From Halorubrum sp. CSM-61 (GTDB taxonomy: Archaea; Halobacteriota; Halobacteria; Halobacteriales; Haloferacaceae), in contig NZ_RJJW01000001.1 in the NCBI RefSeq assembly GCF_003781945.1, forward strand, positions 329,921 through 393,920: a stretch of 64,000 nucleotides of DNA, given 5' to 3'. Shown in pieces: positions 24,519 to 34,290 of this stretch. A program made the position numbers and the translations under genes. Each line of letters begins with the position of its first letter. The stretch's first letter is position 1. The notes under the pieces are model-generated. The model was not told the origin of the DNA. It worked only from the letters and a program-made list of their open reading frames with translations, and did not search any database.

Positions 24519-25442
24519 ATGGTAACGAAAGAAGAAGTCATCGAACAGTACGAGATCGAGGCGATGGACGAGGCGGACAACGTGGACCTTTCTGAGGACG
24601 ACCTCGACAACGGGTCGAAGGGTCAGCTCATCAAACGCGCCGGGCAGCTGCGAGACCGACGCAACGAGCTGAACCAGATGGCCTCCGAGCGCGCCTCCAA
24701 GCGCGACGACCTCAACGCGAAGACGCGCGAGAAGGTCGACGAGGCCCAGGAACACCGCGAGAAGCGCGACGAGCTCAACGAGCAGGTCCAGGAGCACAAG
24801 GACAAGCGCAACGAGCTCAACGCCGAGGCCAACGAGCTGTTCGACGAGGTCGAGGAGCTCAAATCGGACATGGAGCTCGGCTCCGGCAAGTCCATCGAGG
24901 AGCTCAAAGAGGAGATCGAGGACCTGGAGTTCCGTCAGCAGACGGAGGTCCTCGACGCCGAGGACGAGCGCGAGCTCATCGAGAAGATCGACGAGAAGCG
25001 CGAGAAGCTCGCCGAGAAGAAGGAGAAGGTCGACGACACCAGCGAGCTCGACGACCTCGTCGAGGAGGCCGAGGAGGTCCGATCCGAGGCGTCCCAGCAC
25101 CACCAGAAGGTGACGGAGCTCGCCGACAAGGCCCAGGAGCACCACAACCAGATGATCGAGGCCTACCGCGAGGCCGACGACATCCGTGACGAGGCCGACG
25201 AGATGCACGAGCTGTTCGTCGAGGCCCAGGAGGCCGCCGACCAGCACCACGAGGACTTCGTGCGCGTCCAGAAGCGCCTGCGCGAGCTCGACAAGGAAGA
25301 GGAGGAGGAGCGCAAGGACGAGCGCGCCGAGAAGCGCGAGGAGGAGAAGGAGGAGGCCGAGGAGATCTACCAGAAGTTCAAGGAGGGCGAGACGCTCGAC
25401 ACCGAGGACCTGATGAAGCTCCAGAAGACCGGCCTGCTGTAG
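24519..25442 (+). CDS. Archaeal coiled-coil protein (DUF7121-like)
   Basis: 307 aa, almost entirely heptad-patterned and extremely charged (for example RDRRNELNQMASERASKRDDLNAKTREKVDEAQEHREKRDELNEQ). Uninterrupted coiled coil is likely from about residue 35 to 285, with breaks near GSGKSIEELKEE and DTSELDD. It has no membrane segment. Related long coiled-coil proteins are conserved across archaea; a structural or ribosome/chromosome-associated role has been guessed but I cannot support one. GGAG 10 nt upstream suggests leadered translation. Confidence 0.85.
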   Translation: MVTKEEVIEQYEIEAMDEADNVDLSEDDLDNGSKGQLIKRAGQLRDRRNELNQMASERASKRDDLNAKTREKVDEAQEHREKRDELNEQVQEHKDKRNELNAEANELFDEVEELKSDMELGSGKSIEELKEEIEDLEFRQQTEVLDAEDERELIEKIDEKREKLAEKKEKVDDTSELDDLVEEAEEVRSEASQHHQKVTELADKAQEHHNQMIEAYREADDIRDEADEMHELFVEAQEAADQHHEDFVRVQKRLRELDKEEEEERKDERAEKREEEKEEAEEIYQKFKEGETLDTEDLMKLQKTGLL

Positions 25443-25637
25443 TTCGGTCCGATCGACGTTTCTGCGGTTCTTTCGCGAGAGATCCAGCCGTCGGCTTCGC
25501 GATCGCGCGGGGGCGGTCGAAGCGAGTCCGCGGGGTCGCCTCGGCGTCCCGGAGCCGCCGCCCGAGTTCGTCGCGACCGGCCGGCGATCCACCGAGTGGG
25601 TCCGCTTCGGCGATCTCGGCCCCTGCGGACCGGTCCC

Positions 25638-27143
25638 TCACCCGAAGAACCGCTCGTAAGCGGAATCGAAGTCGGCGTCCGCTTCGGTCGCGTCCTCCCA
25701 CGCGGTGAGCCCGCGTTCCGTGGCCGTCCCGTCGATGGAGTTGTCGAGGAAGAACGCGACGAGCCCCCCGACGGCCATTCCCGTCGATCCGATGACGTAG
25801 ACGGTGTTCGCGACGACGTCGGGACCCAGGAGGGGTCCGACGAGGAAGCTGTCGGCCAGCCCCTGTTGAAGGGCGCTCGCGCTTCCGACGCTCCGCATGT
25901 ACTCCGGGACGGCCAGCCCGGAGAACAGCGAGATGCCGATGATGAAGACGTTTCGCGACGAGTCGAGGTCGACGTATTTGAGATTCGAGAGGCCGACGCC
26001 GATGATCTGGCCGAACATCGCGACGTAGAGGCCGCCGATGATCGGACCGGGGATCGTGGCGACGAGCTGGCCGAAGTAGCCGACGAAGCCGACGAGGATC
26101 ATGAGCGCGGCGCCGAGCTGGACGACGTAGCGCGAGGCCACGCCGGTGAGGCCGATGGCGCCGATGTTCTCGGAGTAGGAGGTCGATCCGCCGGTACCCA
26201 TCACCCCCGAGAAGACGTTCATGAGTCCCTCCATGCCGATGCCGTGGCTCATGCGCTCGCTGCTGGGCGCCCCCATCCCGGAGAGGCGGGCGACGGCGTG
26301 GTAATCGCCGATGGACTCGACGATCGAGGCGGCGACGCCGGCGAGCATCCCGATGGCGAACGCCGGCGTCACGCTCGGGACGCCCCACTGGAGCGGATAG
26401 ATGGGATAGACCGGGTCGGCCGCGGCGACGCTCGCCAGGTCGACGTAGCCGGGGGCGCCCGGTCCGAAGACCCCGAGCACCGAGAGGGCCGCGGCGATCA
26501 CCCACGCGACGACGATGCCGAGCAGGACCGGGAACAGTCGGAAGATCGCGTGCGCGTCTCCGAGGTACTGCGAGAACCAAACGATGGCGACCAGCGTCAC
26601 ACCGAGGAGCCACCAGTTCTGATCGGCCGTCGCGATGTCGGGGGAGTTGAACAGCGACAGGCCGATGAGCGCGATGACAGGTGCGATGACGACCGGTGAG
26701 AGGTATCTTCGCAGCCGACCGACGAGTCCCAGATAGCCGATCGAGACCTCGGCGAGCGCGGCGACGATGATCGCGCCTTGAAGCTGTAGGAGCGCCGCCC
26801 GCCAGGCGACGATACCCTCCGGCGGATTCGCCGTGACGACGCCGATGACCGCCAGCGCGGGCGCGAGCATCGAGAACGGCGCTCCCTGCACGATCGGATA
26901 TCGGTTTCCGAACGTCGTCTGCGCGAGGGTCGCGATTCCCGACACGACGAAGAACGTGCCGACGAAGCGGGGAATGACCGCGTCGGGCATTCCCATCGCG
27001 CCGGCGAGGAGGAGGGGGACGGCGATGTTCGCGCCCACCATCGTGAGGTAGTGCTGGGCGCCGAGCAGGAGCGACTTCCCGAGCGGGGGTTTATCATTGA
27101 TACCGTACTCGACGAACGCGTTTTCATCCTCGCTCTCTGCCAT
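25638..27143 (-). CDS. NCS2-family uracil/xanthine permease
   Basis: 501 aa with about 14 hydrophobic helices. NCS2 hallmarks are GAQHYLTMVGANIAVPLLLAGA near the N-terminus, the QGAPFSMLAPALAV loop, substrate-site helices around VESIGDYHAVARLSG, and GMEGLMNVFSGVMGTGGSTSYSENIGAIGLTGVASR. It imports nucleobases with a cation. The acidic C-terminus is cytosolic. The specificity (uracil, xanthine or urate) cannot be told. About 195 bp downstream (25443-25637) holds no gene. Confidence 0.93.
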   Translation of the reverse strand: MAESEDENAFVEYGINDKPPLGKSLLLGAQHYLTMVGANIAVPLLLAGAMGMPDAVIPRFVGTFFVVSGIATLAQTTFGNRYPIVQGAPFSMLAPALAVIGVVTANPPEGIVAWRAALLQLQGAIIVAALAEVSIGYLGLVGRLRRYLSPVVIAPVIALIGLSLFNSPDIATADQNWWLLGVTLVAIVWFSQYLGDAHAIFRLFPVLLGIVVAWVIAAALSVLGVFGPGAPGYVDLASVAAADPVYPIYPLQWGVPSVTPAFAIGMLAGVAASIVESIGDYHAVARLSGMGAPSSERMSHGIGMEGLMNVFSGVMGTGGSTSYSENIGAIGLTGVASRYVVQLGAALMILVGFVGYFGQLVATIPGPIIGGLYVAMFGQIIGVGLSNLKYVDLDSSRNVFIIGISLFSGLAVPEYMRSVGSASALQQGLADSFLVGPLLGPDVVANTVYVIGSTGMAVGGLVAFFLDNSIDGTATERGLTAWEDATEADADFDSAYERFFG

Positions 27144-27309
27144 CCTTGTGACCCCGTCAGTACAAGGCTACAAAAATTCCGCTATGGAGCGCGGAGGGCC
27201 ACCGTCCGCGACGCGCTGACGGCGTCGCGAAAGCGGGCCTGCGACGGCGCCTGCGACAGGGTGCGCGCCGCGACAGCACTTATAAACGGCCACACGCGTA
27301 ATCGGAGGC

Positions 27310-28245
27310 ATGGAAGGTAACCCTCGCTCGAACGGGAAGAATCTCCTCGCGGCCGCCGTACTCGGCGCGACGGCGACGATGGCTGGCAAGCGGCTCGCCG
27401 CCAGGCTCACCCGCGGCCGGTTCGGGGACACGGACGAGTACAACGCGGCGAAGGTGACGGTCTCGGGGCCGATTACCCGCGACACCGGCCGTCCCTCCCC
27501 GCTCAGGGGACCGGGCGGGACGACCGCCGACGACGTGGTCGAGCAGATCGAGGCGGCCGACGAGGACGAGGACGTGGAGGCGCTCGTCGTCGAGCTCAAC
27601 ACTCCCGGCGGCGAGGTGCTCCCGAGCGACGACATCCGGCGCGCGGCGGCGGAGTTCGACGGCCCCACGCTGGCGTACGCCACCGACACCTGCGCGTCGG
27701 GCGGCTACTGGATCGCGAGCGGCTGCGACGAGCTGTGGGCGCGCGACGCGAGCCTCGTCGGCTCGATCGGCGTCGTCGGCTCCCGGCCGAACGCGGCCGG
27801 GCTCGCCGACAAGCTCGGCATCTCCTACGAGCAGTTCACCGCCGGCGAGTACAAGGACGCGGGCGTTCCCCTCCGAGAGATCGAGGAGGACGAACGCGAG
27901 TACCTCCAGGGGATCATCGACGGCTACTACGAGCAGTTCGTCGAGACGGTCAGCGAGGGCCGGGACATGGACCCGGAGGCGATCCGGGAGACCGAGGCGC
28001 GGGTCTATCTCGGCAGCGACGCCGCGGAGATCGGGCTCGTCGACGAGCTCGGCACCGAAGACGACGTGAAGGACCGGCTCGAAGCGCTGATCGACGCCGA
28101 GCCGGAAATCCGCGATTTCAAGCCCGAGCGCGGGATCGCGGAGCGGCTCGGCATCGGCGCGGAGCGCGTCGCGTTCGCGGCCGGGAACGGCGTCGCGAGC
28201 ATGTTCGCGAGCGAGGGCGGCGAGGTCGACGTCGAGCTTCGGTAG
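27310..28245 (+). CDS. sppA: Signal peptide peptidase SppA-type serine protease (S49)
   Basis: 311 aa. A short N-terminal hydrophobic segment (LLAAAVLGATATMAGKRLAA) anchors the protein. The ClpP/crotonase-like S49 domain carries VVELNTPGGEVLPSDDI, the nucleophile serine in TCASGGYWIASGCDEL and the general-base lysine in FTAGEYKDAGVPLRE. It should degrade released signal peptides or membrane fragments. It is monocistronic and divergent from the NCS2 permease. Confidence 0.92.
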   Translation: MEGNPRSNGKNLLAAAVLGATATMAGKRLAARLTRGRFGDTDEYNAAKVTVSGPITRDTGRPSPLRGPGGTTADDVVEQIEAADEDEDVEALVVELNTPGGEVLPSDDIRRAAAEFDGPTLAYATDTCASGGYWIASGCDELWARDASLVGSIGVVGSRPNAAGLADKLGISYEQFTAGEYKDAGVPLREIEEDEREYLQGIIDGYYEQFVETVSEGRDMDPEAIRETEARVYLGSDAAEIGLVDELGTEDDVKDRLEALIDAEPEIRDFKPERGIAERLGIGAERVAFAAGNGVASMFASEGGEVDVELR

Positions 28246-28332
28246 GCCGTCGCGGTCGGCGGTCCCCGTCCGGGGCGCGCCGATCCCCCGGCGACGGGGA
28301 GCTTTTTATCCGGGCGGATCGAGAGTCGGAAC

Positions 28333-29460
28333 GTGACGACGCTGGTCATCTGCATCGACCGCTCGGGGGCGATCGGGCGGGCCACCAACGTCCCGATGCC
28401 GGTCGCCGGCTGGGAGGCGGTCCGCTCGCTCGTCACGGACGCCGGGCTGAGCGACCCGGAGGACGCCAGCGTCAACTGCCTGCTCGAGTCGCTGCGGGTC
28501 GCCCGCGACCTCCGCGACGAGCGCGAGGAGGCGGTCGTCGCGGTCGTGTCGGCCGAGAGCGACAGCGCGGTCGGCGCCGACCGCTCGATCGCCGCCCAGC
28601 TGGACGACCTCGTGGACCGGTACGACCCCCGGGCCGCGATCGTGGTCGTCGACTCCGCGGAAGACGAGCAGGTGCTCCCGATCGTCGAGTCGCGGATTCC
28701 GGTCGACTCCGTCGACCGCGTGGTGGTCCGGCAGGCCCGCGACATCGAGTCGACCTACTACCTGCTGAAGCAGTTCCTCGCCGACGAGCAGCTCCGGTCG
28801 ACGATCCTCGTCCCGTTCGGCGTTTCGCTGCTTTTGTTGCCCGCGCTGTTCTACTGGTTCTCTCCCGCGGAGGCGGTCGCGGGCGTCGCCGGGCTGCTCG
28901 GCGCCGCACTCTTATACAAGGGACTCGCGATCGACCGATTCGTCGCGGGGATGCCGGAGCGGGTCCGCGAGGCGCTGTACGCCGGGCAGGTGTCGATCGT
29001 GACCTACGTCGTCGCCGGGGGGCTCGCGCTGGTCGGCGGCTTCTTCGGGGTGCTCTCCGCGTCGGAGCTGGGCGAGACCCCGGCGCTCGTGGGAGCTGTC
29101 GAGTTCGTCTACGCCGCGGTCCCGTGGTTCGCGGTCGCGGGCGTGACCGCGGCGGTCGGGCGGCTGCTCGACGAGCTGATCCGCGACGAGGGGATCCGGA
29201 CGCCGTACCTCAACCTCCCCTTCGTCATCGCCGCGGTCGCCCTCGTCGTCCGCGGGTTCGCCGGCTACTTCCTCGCGCAGGAGGCGATCATCGACCCGTT
29301 CGAGCTGGGCGGCGTCGCCGTCGGCCCGGTCCAGCAGCTCGCGGCGTTCATCGTCGGCGGCATCGTGGTCTCGCTCGTCGGCGTCAAGCTCGCGAGCGAC
29401 GTGGGCACGGAGACGCTGGAAGACGTGATCGACGCGGACCGGGAGACGGACGGGAAGTGA
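28333..29460 (+). CDS. DUF373 family membrane protein
   Basis: 375 aa from a GTG start. A cytosolic N-terminal domain of about 155 residues (TTLVICIDRSGAIGRATNVPMPVAGWEAVRSL, RQARDIESTYYLLKQFLADE) is followed by six or seven hydrophobic helices (from about 160 to 360). This layout defines DUF373 proteins, widespread in archaea. No biochemical role is established that I know of. It sits between sppA and aroE in the same direction, each with its own spacing of over 60 bp. Confidence 0.85.
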   Translation: MTTLVICIDRSGAIGRATNVPMPVAGWEAVRSLVTDAGLSDPEDASVNCLLESLRVARDLRDEREEAVVAVVSAESDSAVGADRSIAAQLDDLVDRYDPRAAIVVVDSAEDEQVLPIVESRIPVDSVDRVVVRQARDIESTYYLLKQFLADEQLRSTILVPFGVSLLLLPALFYWFSPAEAVAGVAGLLGAALLYKGLAIDRFVAGMPERVREALYAGQVSIVTYVVAGGLALVGGFFGVLSASELGETPALVGAVEFVYAAVPWFAVAGVTAAVGRLLDELIRDEGIRTPYLNLPFVIAAVALVVRGFAGYFLAQEAIIDPFELGGVAVGPVQQLAAFIVGGIVVSLVGVKLASDVGTETLEDVIDADRETDGK

Positions 29461-29525
29461 GGGCAGGACGGTCCGTTCCCGAACCGACCGCACCCCTTTT
29501 GTCGGTCGCGGTCAGGTGACTCGCC

Positions 29526-30350
29526 ATGCAGGTTTACGGACTGATCGGGAACCCGGTCGGGCACTCGCTGTCGCCGCCGATGCACGAGGCCGGCTACGGG
29601 TCGCTCGGCATCGACGCGCGCTACGTGACGTTCGAGCCGGCCCCCGACGACGCCGCCGAAGCGATCGAAGGGGCCGGCGCGCTCGGAGTCGCCGGGCTCA
29701 ACGTCACGGTCCCTTTTAAACAGGACGCGCTGGAGGCGGTCGACCCCGCGCCCCTCGCCGAGCGGATCGGCGCGGTCAACACGGTCGACTTCGCTCCCGT
29801 TCGGGAGGGCGACGCCGATCGGCCTCGGGGACACAACACCGACGCCGCGGGCGTGAAACGCGCGTTTTCCCATCACGATGTCGAGATCGACGGCCGCGAC
29901 GCGGTCGTCGTCGGGGCGGGCGGCGCGGGGCGGGCGGCCGCGTTCGCGCTGGCCGACGCGGGCGCGGCGGTCCACGTCGCGAACCGCACAGCGGAGCGCG
30001 CGGTCGAACTCGCCGAGGCGGTCCCCGGCGCGACCGGCGCGGGGCTCGACGACCTCGGCGACCGCGTCGCCGCCGCGGACGTGCTGGTCAACGCGACCAG
30101 CGTGGGGATGGACGACCCCGACGCGACGCCCGTTCCGGCGGAGCACCTCCACGGCGACCTCGCCGTGCTCGACGCGGTGTACGCGCCGATCGAGACGCGG
30201 CTCCTGCGGGAGGCGGCCGACGCGGGCGCGACGACGGTCGACGGGGCGTGGATGCTGCTGTTCCAGGGCGTCGAGGCGTTCGAGATCTGGACCGGCGCCG
30301 ACGCGCCGGTGGAGGCGATGAACGCGGCGCTGCGGGCGGAGCTGGAGTAG
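29526..30350 (+). CDS. aroE: Shikimate dehydrogenase
   Basis: 274 aa, the normal length. The substrate domain shows [18 protein letters not shown], the catalytic lysine in NVTVPFKQ and the aspartate in [11 protein letters not shown]. The NADP-binding Rossmann motif is [16 protein letters not shown], with [10 protein letters not shown] setting NADP preference and [16 protein letters not shown] at the C-end. It reduces 3-dehydroshikimate in the chorismate pathway that also feeds the pab operon 1.6 kb away. Confidence 0.96.
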   Translation: MQVYGLIGNPVGHSLSPPMHEAGYGSLGIDARYVTFEPAPDDAAEAIEGAGALGVAGLNVTVPFKQDALEAVDPAPLAERIGAVNTVDFAPVREGDADRPRGHNTDAAGVKRAFSHHDVEIDGRDAVVVGAGGAGRAAAFALADAGAAVHVANRTAERAVELAEAVPGATGAGLDDLGDRVAAADVLVNATSVGMDDPDATPVPAEHLHGDLAVLDAVYAPIETRLLREAADAGATTVDGAWMLLFQGVEAFEIWTGADAPVEAMNAALRAELE

Positions 30351-30401
30351 GCGGCGAAAAGGGGCGAGAACGGGCGAGAAACGTCCGGAGCCGCGAGCGC
30401 C

Positions 30402-30860
30402 TCAGAACAGGGTCGGACTCGCGAGCAGACCGGCCGCGACGACGAGCGCAACGGAGAGCCCGGCGGCGCCGTAGAAGAAGGGCTTCGCGTCGCGGGCCGG
30501 CTCCCGGAGCTTCCCGGCGTCGACGCCGTCGAGGATCTTCCCGCTGCCGACCTCGACGAGGCCGGTGATCAGGAACCACAGGGCGATCATCGCCAGCACG
30601 AGGTATCCCCGTGCGCTGCCGGTGAGCGACTCGAACGTGTAGAGCGTGCCCGCCATGTGGCCGCCGGTGGCGACGAACGCGAGCGCGGCGATCCGGCTGA
30701 TCCACCGGAGGCGGCCGACGATCGAGCCGAGGGCGCCGCCGTCGATCTCGCCGCGGAGCGCCGGCGGAAGCACCGCCAGCGCGACGAACAGTACGCCGCC
30801 GGTCCACAGCACCGCGAAGGCGACGTGGACCGACCACATGACCGGGTTGAGAGCGTCCAT
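30402..30860 (-). CDS. CopD-like four-helix membrane protein
   Basis: 152 aa with four hydrophobic segments (about 8-30, 48-70, 82-105, 125-147). Conserved-looking histidines appear in the first (SVHVAFAVLWTGG) and second (ATGGHMAGTLY) segments, as in CopD/DUF2269-type membrane proteins that may bind haem or copper. It is convergent with aroE. The assignment rests on pattern, and the ligand is unknown. Confidence 0.7.
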   Translation of the reverse strand: MDALNPVMWSVHVAFAVLWTGGVLFVALAVLPPALRGEIDGGALGSIVGRLRWISRIAALAFVATGGHMAGTLYTFESLTGSARGYLVLAMIALWFLITGLVEVGSGKILDGVDAGKLREPARDAKPFFYGAAGLSVALVVAAGLLASPTLF

Positions 30861-31070
30861 ACTTCCTGTACGCGCCGGTGATCCTTATAAACCGGCGGGA
30901 CGCGATCGAGGGGAACCGGCGGGGCGCGGTCGGGCAAAACTGATGGGATGGATCCGAGGAGGACGGCGGGGTGCGGTCGGCGGGTGCGAGCGACTATCGG
31001 CGTCGGCGAGGGGGGCGAGACGCTCCGTCGGCGACGGCTTTTAAATATCCGACGTTCGTACCTGCCGACG

Positions 31071-31856
31071 ATGGCCCTACTGCAGAAGCTCAAAGAGAAG
31101 CTCGGGTTCGGGAGCGGTCGCGCCGAACGCGAGGAGACGGACCCGGAAGTGACCGTCGAGCACGAACCAGAGGCGGAATCGGACGCGGAATCGACGGACG
31201 GCGCCGACGACGTGTCGCCGGACGAGGGATCGAACGACGACGAACCGGCCGCCGCGGAGACGGAGGCGGCCGCCTCGACCGAGACGCTGGTCGACGAGGA
31301 GGAGGCCGCCGACGAGCCCGCCGAGGCGGCCGAGCCGGCGGAGGCCGTGGGGAAGGCCCACGAGGCGATGGCGGACGACGGCGATGACGTCGTCGAGCCG
31401 GGCACGGGGGTCGAGTCCGCCGAAGGCGTCGAGTCCGCCGAAGGCGTCGAGTCCGCCGCGAGCGAGGAGTCGGACGACGACGAGGCGGCCGCCGCGGACA
31501 CGGAGGCGGCGGCCTCGACCGAGACGCTGGTCGACGAGGAGGGCGCCGCCGAGGACCCGGCCGAGGCGGCCGAGCCGGCGGAGGCCGCGGGAGTCGCCGA
31601 CGAGGAGATCGAGGTCGACGCGGACGAAGACGCCGACGAGACGGGCGGAGGCGACGAGACGGGCGGAGGCGACGAGACGGGCGCCGACGTCGAGGAGCTG
31701 AAGGGGATCGGACCGGCCTACGCGGACCGGCTCGCCGAGATCGGGATCGACACCGTCGCGGACCTCGCCGACGCCGACGCCGAAGCGGTCGCCGAGGGCG
31801 CGAGCGTCGGCGAGAAGCGGGCGACGAGGTGGATCGACCGCGCCGAGGAGTTCTGA
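31071..31856 (+). CDS. Acidic repeat protein with C-terminal helix-hairpin-helix domain
   Basis: 261 aa. A short basic N-terminus ([15 protein letters not shown]) is followed by about 180 residues of Glu/Asp/Ala-rich low complexity. It contains an internal duplication of about 35 residues built around [13 protein letters not shown] (about residues 63 and 144) plus three GVESAE units and two DETGGG units. The C-terminus is a clear HhH DNA-binding module ([29 protein letters not shown]). TTTAAATAT lies about 28 nt upstream. DNA binding is likely; the role is unknown. Confidence 0.8.
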   Translation: MALLQKLKEKLGFGSGRAEREETDPEVTVEHEPEAESDAESTDGADDVSPDEGSNDDEPAAAETEAAASTETLVDEEEAADEPAEAAEPAEAVGKAHEAMADDGDDVVEPGTGVESAEGVESAEGVESAASEESDDDEAAAADTEAAASTETLVDEEGAAEDPAEAAEPAEAAGVADEEIEVDADEDADETGGGDETGGGDETGADVEELKGIGPAYADRLAEIGIDTVADLADADAEAVAEGASVGEKRATRWIDRAEEF

Positions 31857-31927
31857 CGCCGCCGACCCCGACCGACTCCGAGATCGCCGACCGCAACTGT
31901 TTCGTCGGCCCCGCCGAACCGGGAGGC

Positions 31928-33637
31928 ATGCAGCGATCGGTACACACCGACCGAGACCGGTTCCGCGAGGTCGCCGCCGCGGCGCCCGCCGGAGCCCGGG
32001 TCCCGGTCGAGCGCCGCGTCGCCGTCGACGACCCCTTCGCGGCCTACCGCCGCGCCCGCGACGGGCCGGGCGGGTTCTTCTACGAGACCACCGGCGGCCA
32101 GTCCGGCTGGGGCTACTTCGGCGTCGACCCGGTCGAGCGGCTCACCGTTTCCGGGGACGCGGCGATCGCGTCGTCGAAATCGGACTCGACCGGCGACTAC
32201 CGACGCCCGAGCCCGACGCTCGCGGCGCTGGAGGGGCTGATCGACGGCGAGGCCCTCGCGCGCGGCGACTGCGACGTTCCCTATCCCTGCGGCGCGTTCG
32301 GCTGGCTCTCGTACGACGCCGCCCGCGAGCTGGAGTCGTTCCCGGAGCCGGCGCCGGCGGGTCCCGGCGCGGTCGACGACCGGGGGCTCCCGCGGCTCCG
32401 GGTCGGCGTCTTCGAGCGGGTGGCGGCGTGGGAGTGCCCGGTGTCCGCGGACGGTGGCGACTCGACCGACGACACCGCCCTCACCCTCCGCGTGACCGCC
32501 TGCCCGCGCGTTCCCGAGGGGCTCGACGACCCGGACGGCGACAGCGAGGCGCTCGACGCGCTGTTCGACGAGGGGGCGTCGCGTGCGGCCGACCTGATCG
32601 ACCGGATCGAGTCGGGCGACCCCGCGGTCGGGCCGGCCCCCGACCCGGACGCGTCGACGGCGACCTTCGAGAGCGACGCGGGGCGCGAGGGGTACGCCGA
32701 GGCGGTCCGCCGGGTGAAGGAGTACGTCCGCGACGGCGACACCTTTCAGGCGAACGTCTCCCAGCGGCTGCGCGCCCCGGCCGCGGTCCACCCCGTCGAG
32801 GCGTACGACGCGCTCCGGCGGGTGAACCCGGCGCCGTACTCCGGGCTGATCGAGTTCTCGCGGGGAGATGGGGGAGTGGGGGACGCCGCGGGCGGAGACG
32901 ACGACCGCGACGCGGCCCCCCCCGGCGTCGACCTCGTGAGCGCGAGCCCAGAGCTCCTCTTAGAGCGGATTCCGGCCGGAGACGGGGACGGGGCCGCCGA
33001 CGACCGCGACGAAGACGACGCCGGCGACCGCCTCGTCACGGAGCCCATCGCCGGGACCCGGCCGCGCGGGGAGACCCCCGAGGCGGACGCGGAGATGGAG
33101 GCGGAGCTGACCGGCGACGCGAAGGAGCGCGCGGAACACGCCATGCTCGTCGACTTGGAGCGCAACGACCTCGGGAAGGTCTCCCGGTTCGGCACCGTCG
33201 ACGTGGCGGAGTACCGCCGCGTCGACCGATACAGCGAGGTGATGCACCTCGTGAGCCTGATCGAGGGGGAGGCGCGGCCGGGCGTGGGGCTCGCGGACGC
33301 GATCGCGGCGTGTTTCCCCGGCGGGACCATCACGGGCGCGCCCAAGCCGCGGACGATGGAGATAATCGACGAGCTGGAGGCGACGCGGCGCGGCCCCTAC
33401 ACCGGCTCGATGCTCGCGGCCGGCTTCGACGGGCGGGCGACGCTCAACATCGTCATCCGAACGCTGGTGCGCCGGGCGGCCGAGTACCACCTCCGCGTCG
33501 GCGCGGGGATCGTCCACGACTCCGAGCCGGACGCGGAGTACGAGGAGACGCTCGCGAAGGCCCGCGCGCTCGTGACCGCGGTCGACGAGGCGCTCGCCGC
33601 GGGCGGGATGGCGGTCGAGGAGGGGGACGAGCGATGA
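31928..33637 (+). CDS. pabB: Aminodeoxychorismate synthase component I (anthranilate synthase I family)
   Basis: 569 aa from the ATG at 31928. The chorismate-binding domain carries [22 protein letters not shown], the PIAGTRPRG loop, [42 protein letters not shown] and [18 protein letters not shown]. Together with the glutaminase it aminates chorismate. The loop reads PIAGT, the anthranilate-synthase form, rather than PIKGT, but the adjacent pabC-type lyase argues for p-aminobenzoate and thus the folate/methanopterin branch. Two Asp/Gly-rich insertions are haloarchaeal. ATGA overlap with the next gene. Confidence 0.85.
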   Translation: MQRSVHTDRDRFREVAAAAPAGARVPVERRVAVDDPFAAYRRARDGPGGFFYETTGGQSGWGYFGVDPVERLTVSGDAAIASSKSDSTGDYRRPSPTLAALEGLIDGEALARGDCDVPYPCGAFGWLSYDAARELESFPEPAPAGPGAVDDRGLPRLRVGVFERVAAWECPVSADGGDSTDDTALTLRVTACPRVPEGLDDPDGDSEALDALFDEGASRAADLIDRIESGDPAVGPAPDPDASTATFESDAGREGYAEAVRRVKEYVRDGDTFQANVSQRLRAPAAVHPVEAYDALRRVNPAPYSGLIEFSRGDGGVGDAAGGDDDRDAAPPGVDLVSASPELLLERIPAGDGDGAADDRDEDDAGDRLVTEPIAGTRPRGETPEADAEMEAELTGDAKERAEHAMLVDLERNDLGKVSRFGTVDVAEYRRVDRYSEVMHLVSLIEGEARPGVGLADAIAACFPGGTITGAPKPRTMEIIDELEATRRGPYTGSMLAAGFDGRATLNIVIRTLVRRAAEYHLRVGAGIVHDSEPDAEYEETLAKARALVTAVDEALAAGGMAVEEGDER

Positions 33638-34290
33638 CGGGGGGCGAGACGGTGCGCGAGGTCGGCGAGGGGCGCGCCACCGACGGCTGGCGCCCCGGCG
33701 CGGGCGACTCGGACGCGCGAGTCCTCGTCGTCGACAACTACGACTCGTTCGCGTACAACCTCGTCCAGTACGTCGGCGAGGTCGCCGGCGCGGTCGCGGT
33801 GCGGCGCAACGACGCGGTCGATCTGGCCGGGATCCGCGCCCTCGACCCGGACGGCGTCGTCGTCTCTCCGGGGCCGGGCACCCCCGCGGAGGCGGGCGTC
33901 TCGATCGACGCGTTCGAACTGGACCGCCCCGTGTTCGGCGTCTGTCTCGGCCATCAGGCGCTGTGCGCGAGCGCCGGGAGCAGGGTCGGCCACGCGCCCG
34001 ACGTCGTCCACGGGAAGCCGTCGACGATCACGCACGACGGCGCGGGCGTGTTCGCGGGACTCCCCGACCGATTGCGGGTCGGGCGGTACCACTCGCTGTG
34101 CGTCGAGCGCGCGGACCTCCCCGACGAGCTGATCGAGACCGCGCAGACGGACGAGGAGCGCGAGGTCGTGATGGGCGTGCGCCACCGGGAGAAACCGCAC
34201 ATCGGCGTGCAGTTCCACCCCGAGAGCATCCTGACGCCGCGGGGGAAGGCGTTGGTGACGAACTTCGTGGAGGTGTGCGAGGATGGGTGA
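33634..34290 (+). CDS. pabA: Glutamine amidotransferase subunit (PabA/TrpG type)
   Basis: 218 aa. After a 25-residue extension comes the class I glutaminase: [19 protein letters not shown], the oxyanion motif SPGPGTP, the nucleophile cysteine in [10 protein letters not shown], and the His-Glu pair in [11 protein letters not shown]. It supplies ammonia to the chorismate-using subunit upstream. It overlaps pabB by 4 bp and pabC by 8 bp, so the three are translationally coupled. Confidence 0.92.
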   Translation: MTGGETVREVGEGRATDGWRPGAGDSDARVLVVDNYDSFAYNLVQYVGEVAGAVAVRRNDAVDLAGIRALDPDGVVVSPGPGTPAEAGVSIDAFELDRPVFGVCLGHQALCASAGSRVGHAPDVVHGKPSTITHDGAGVFAGLPDRLRVGRYHSLCVERADLPDELIETAQTDEEREVVMGVRHREKPHIGVQFHPESILTPRGKALVTNFVEVCEDG

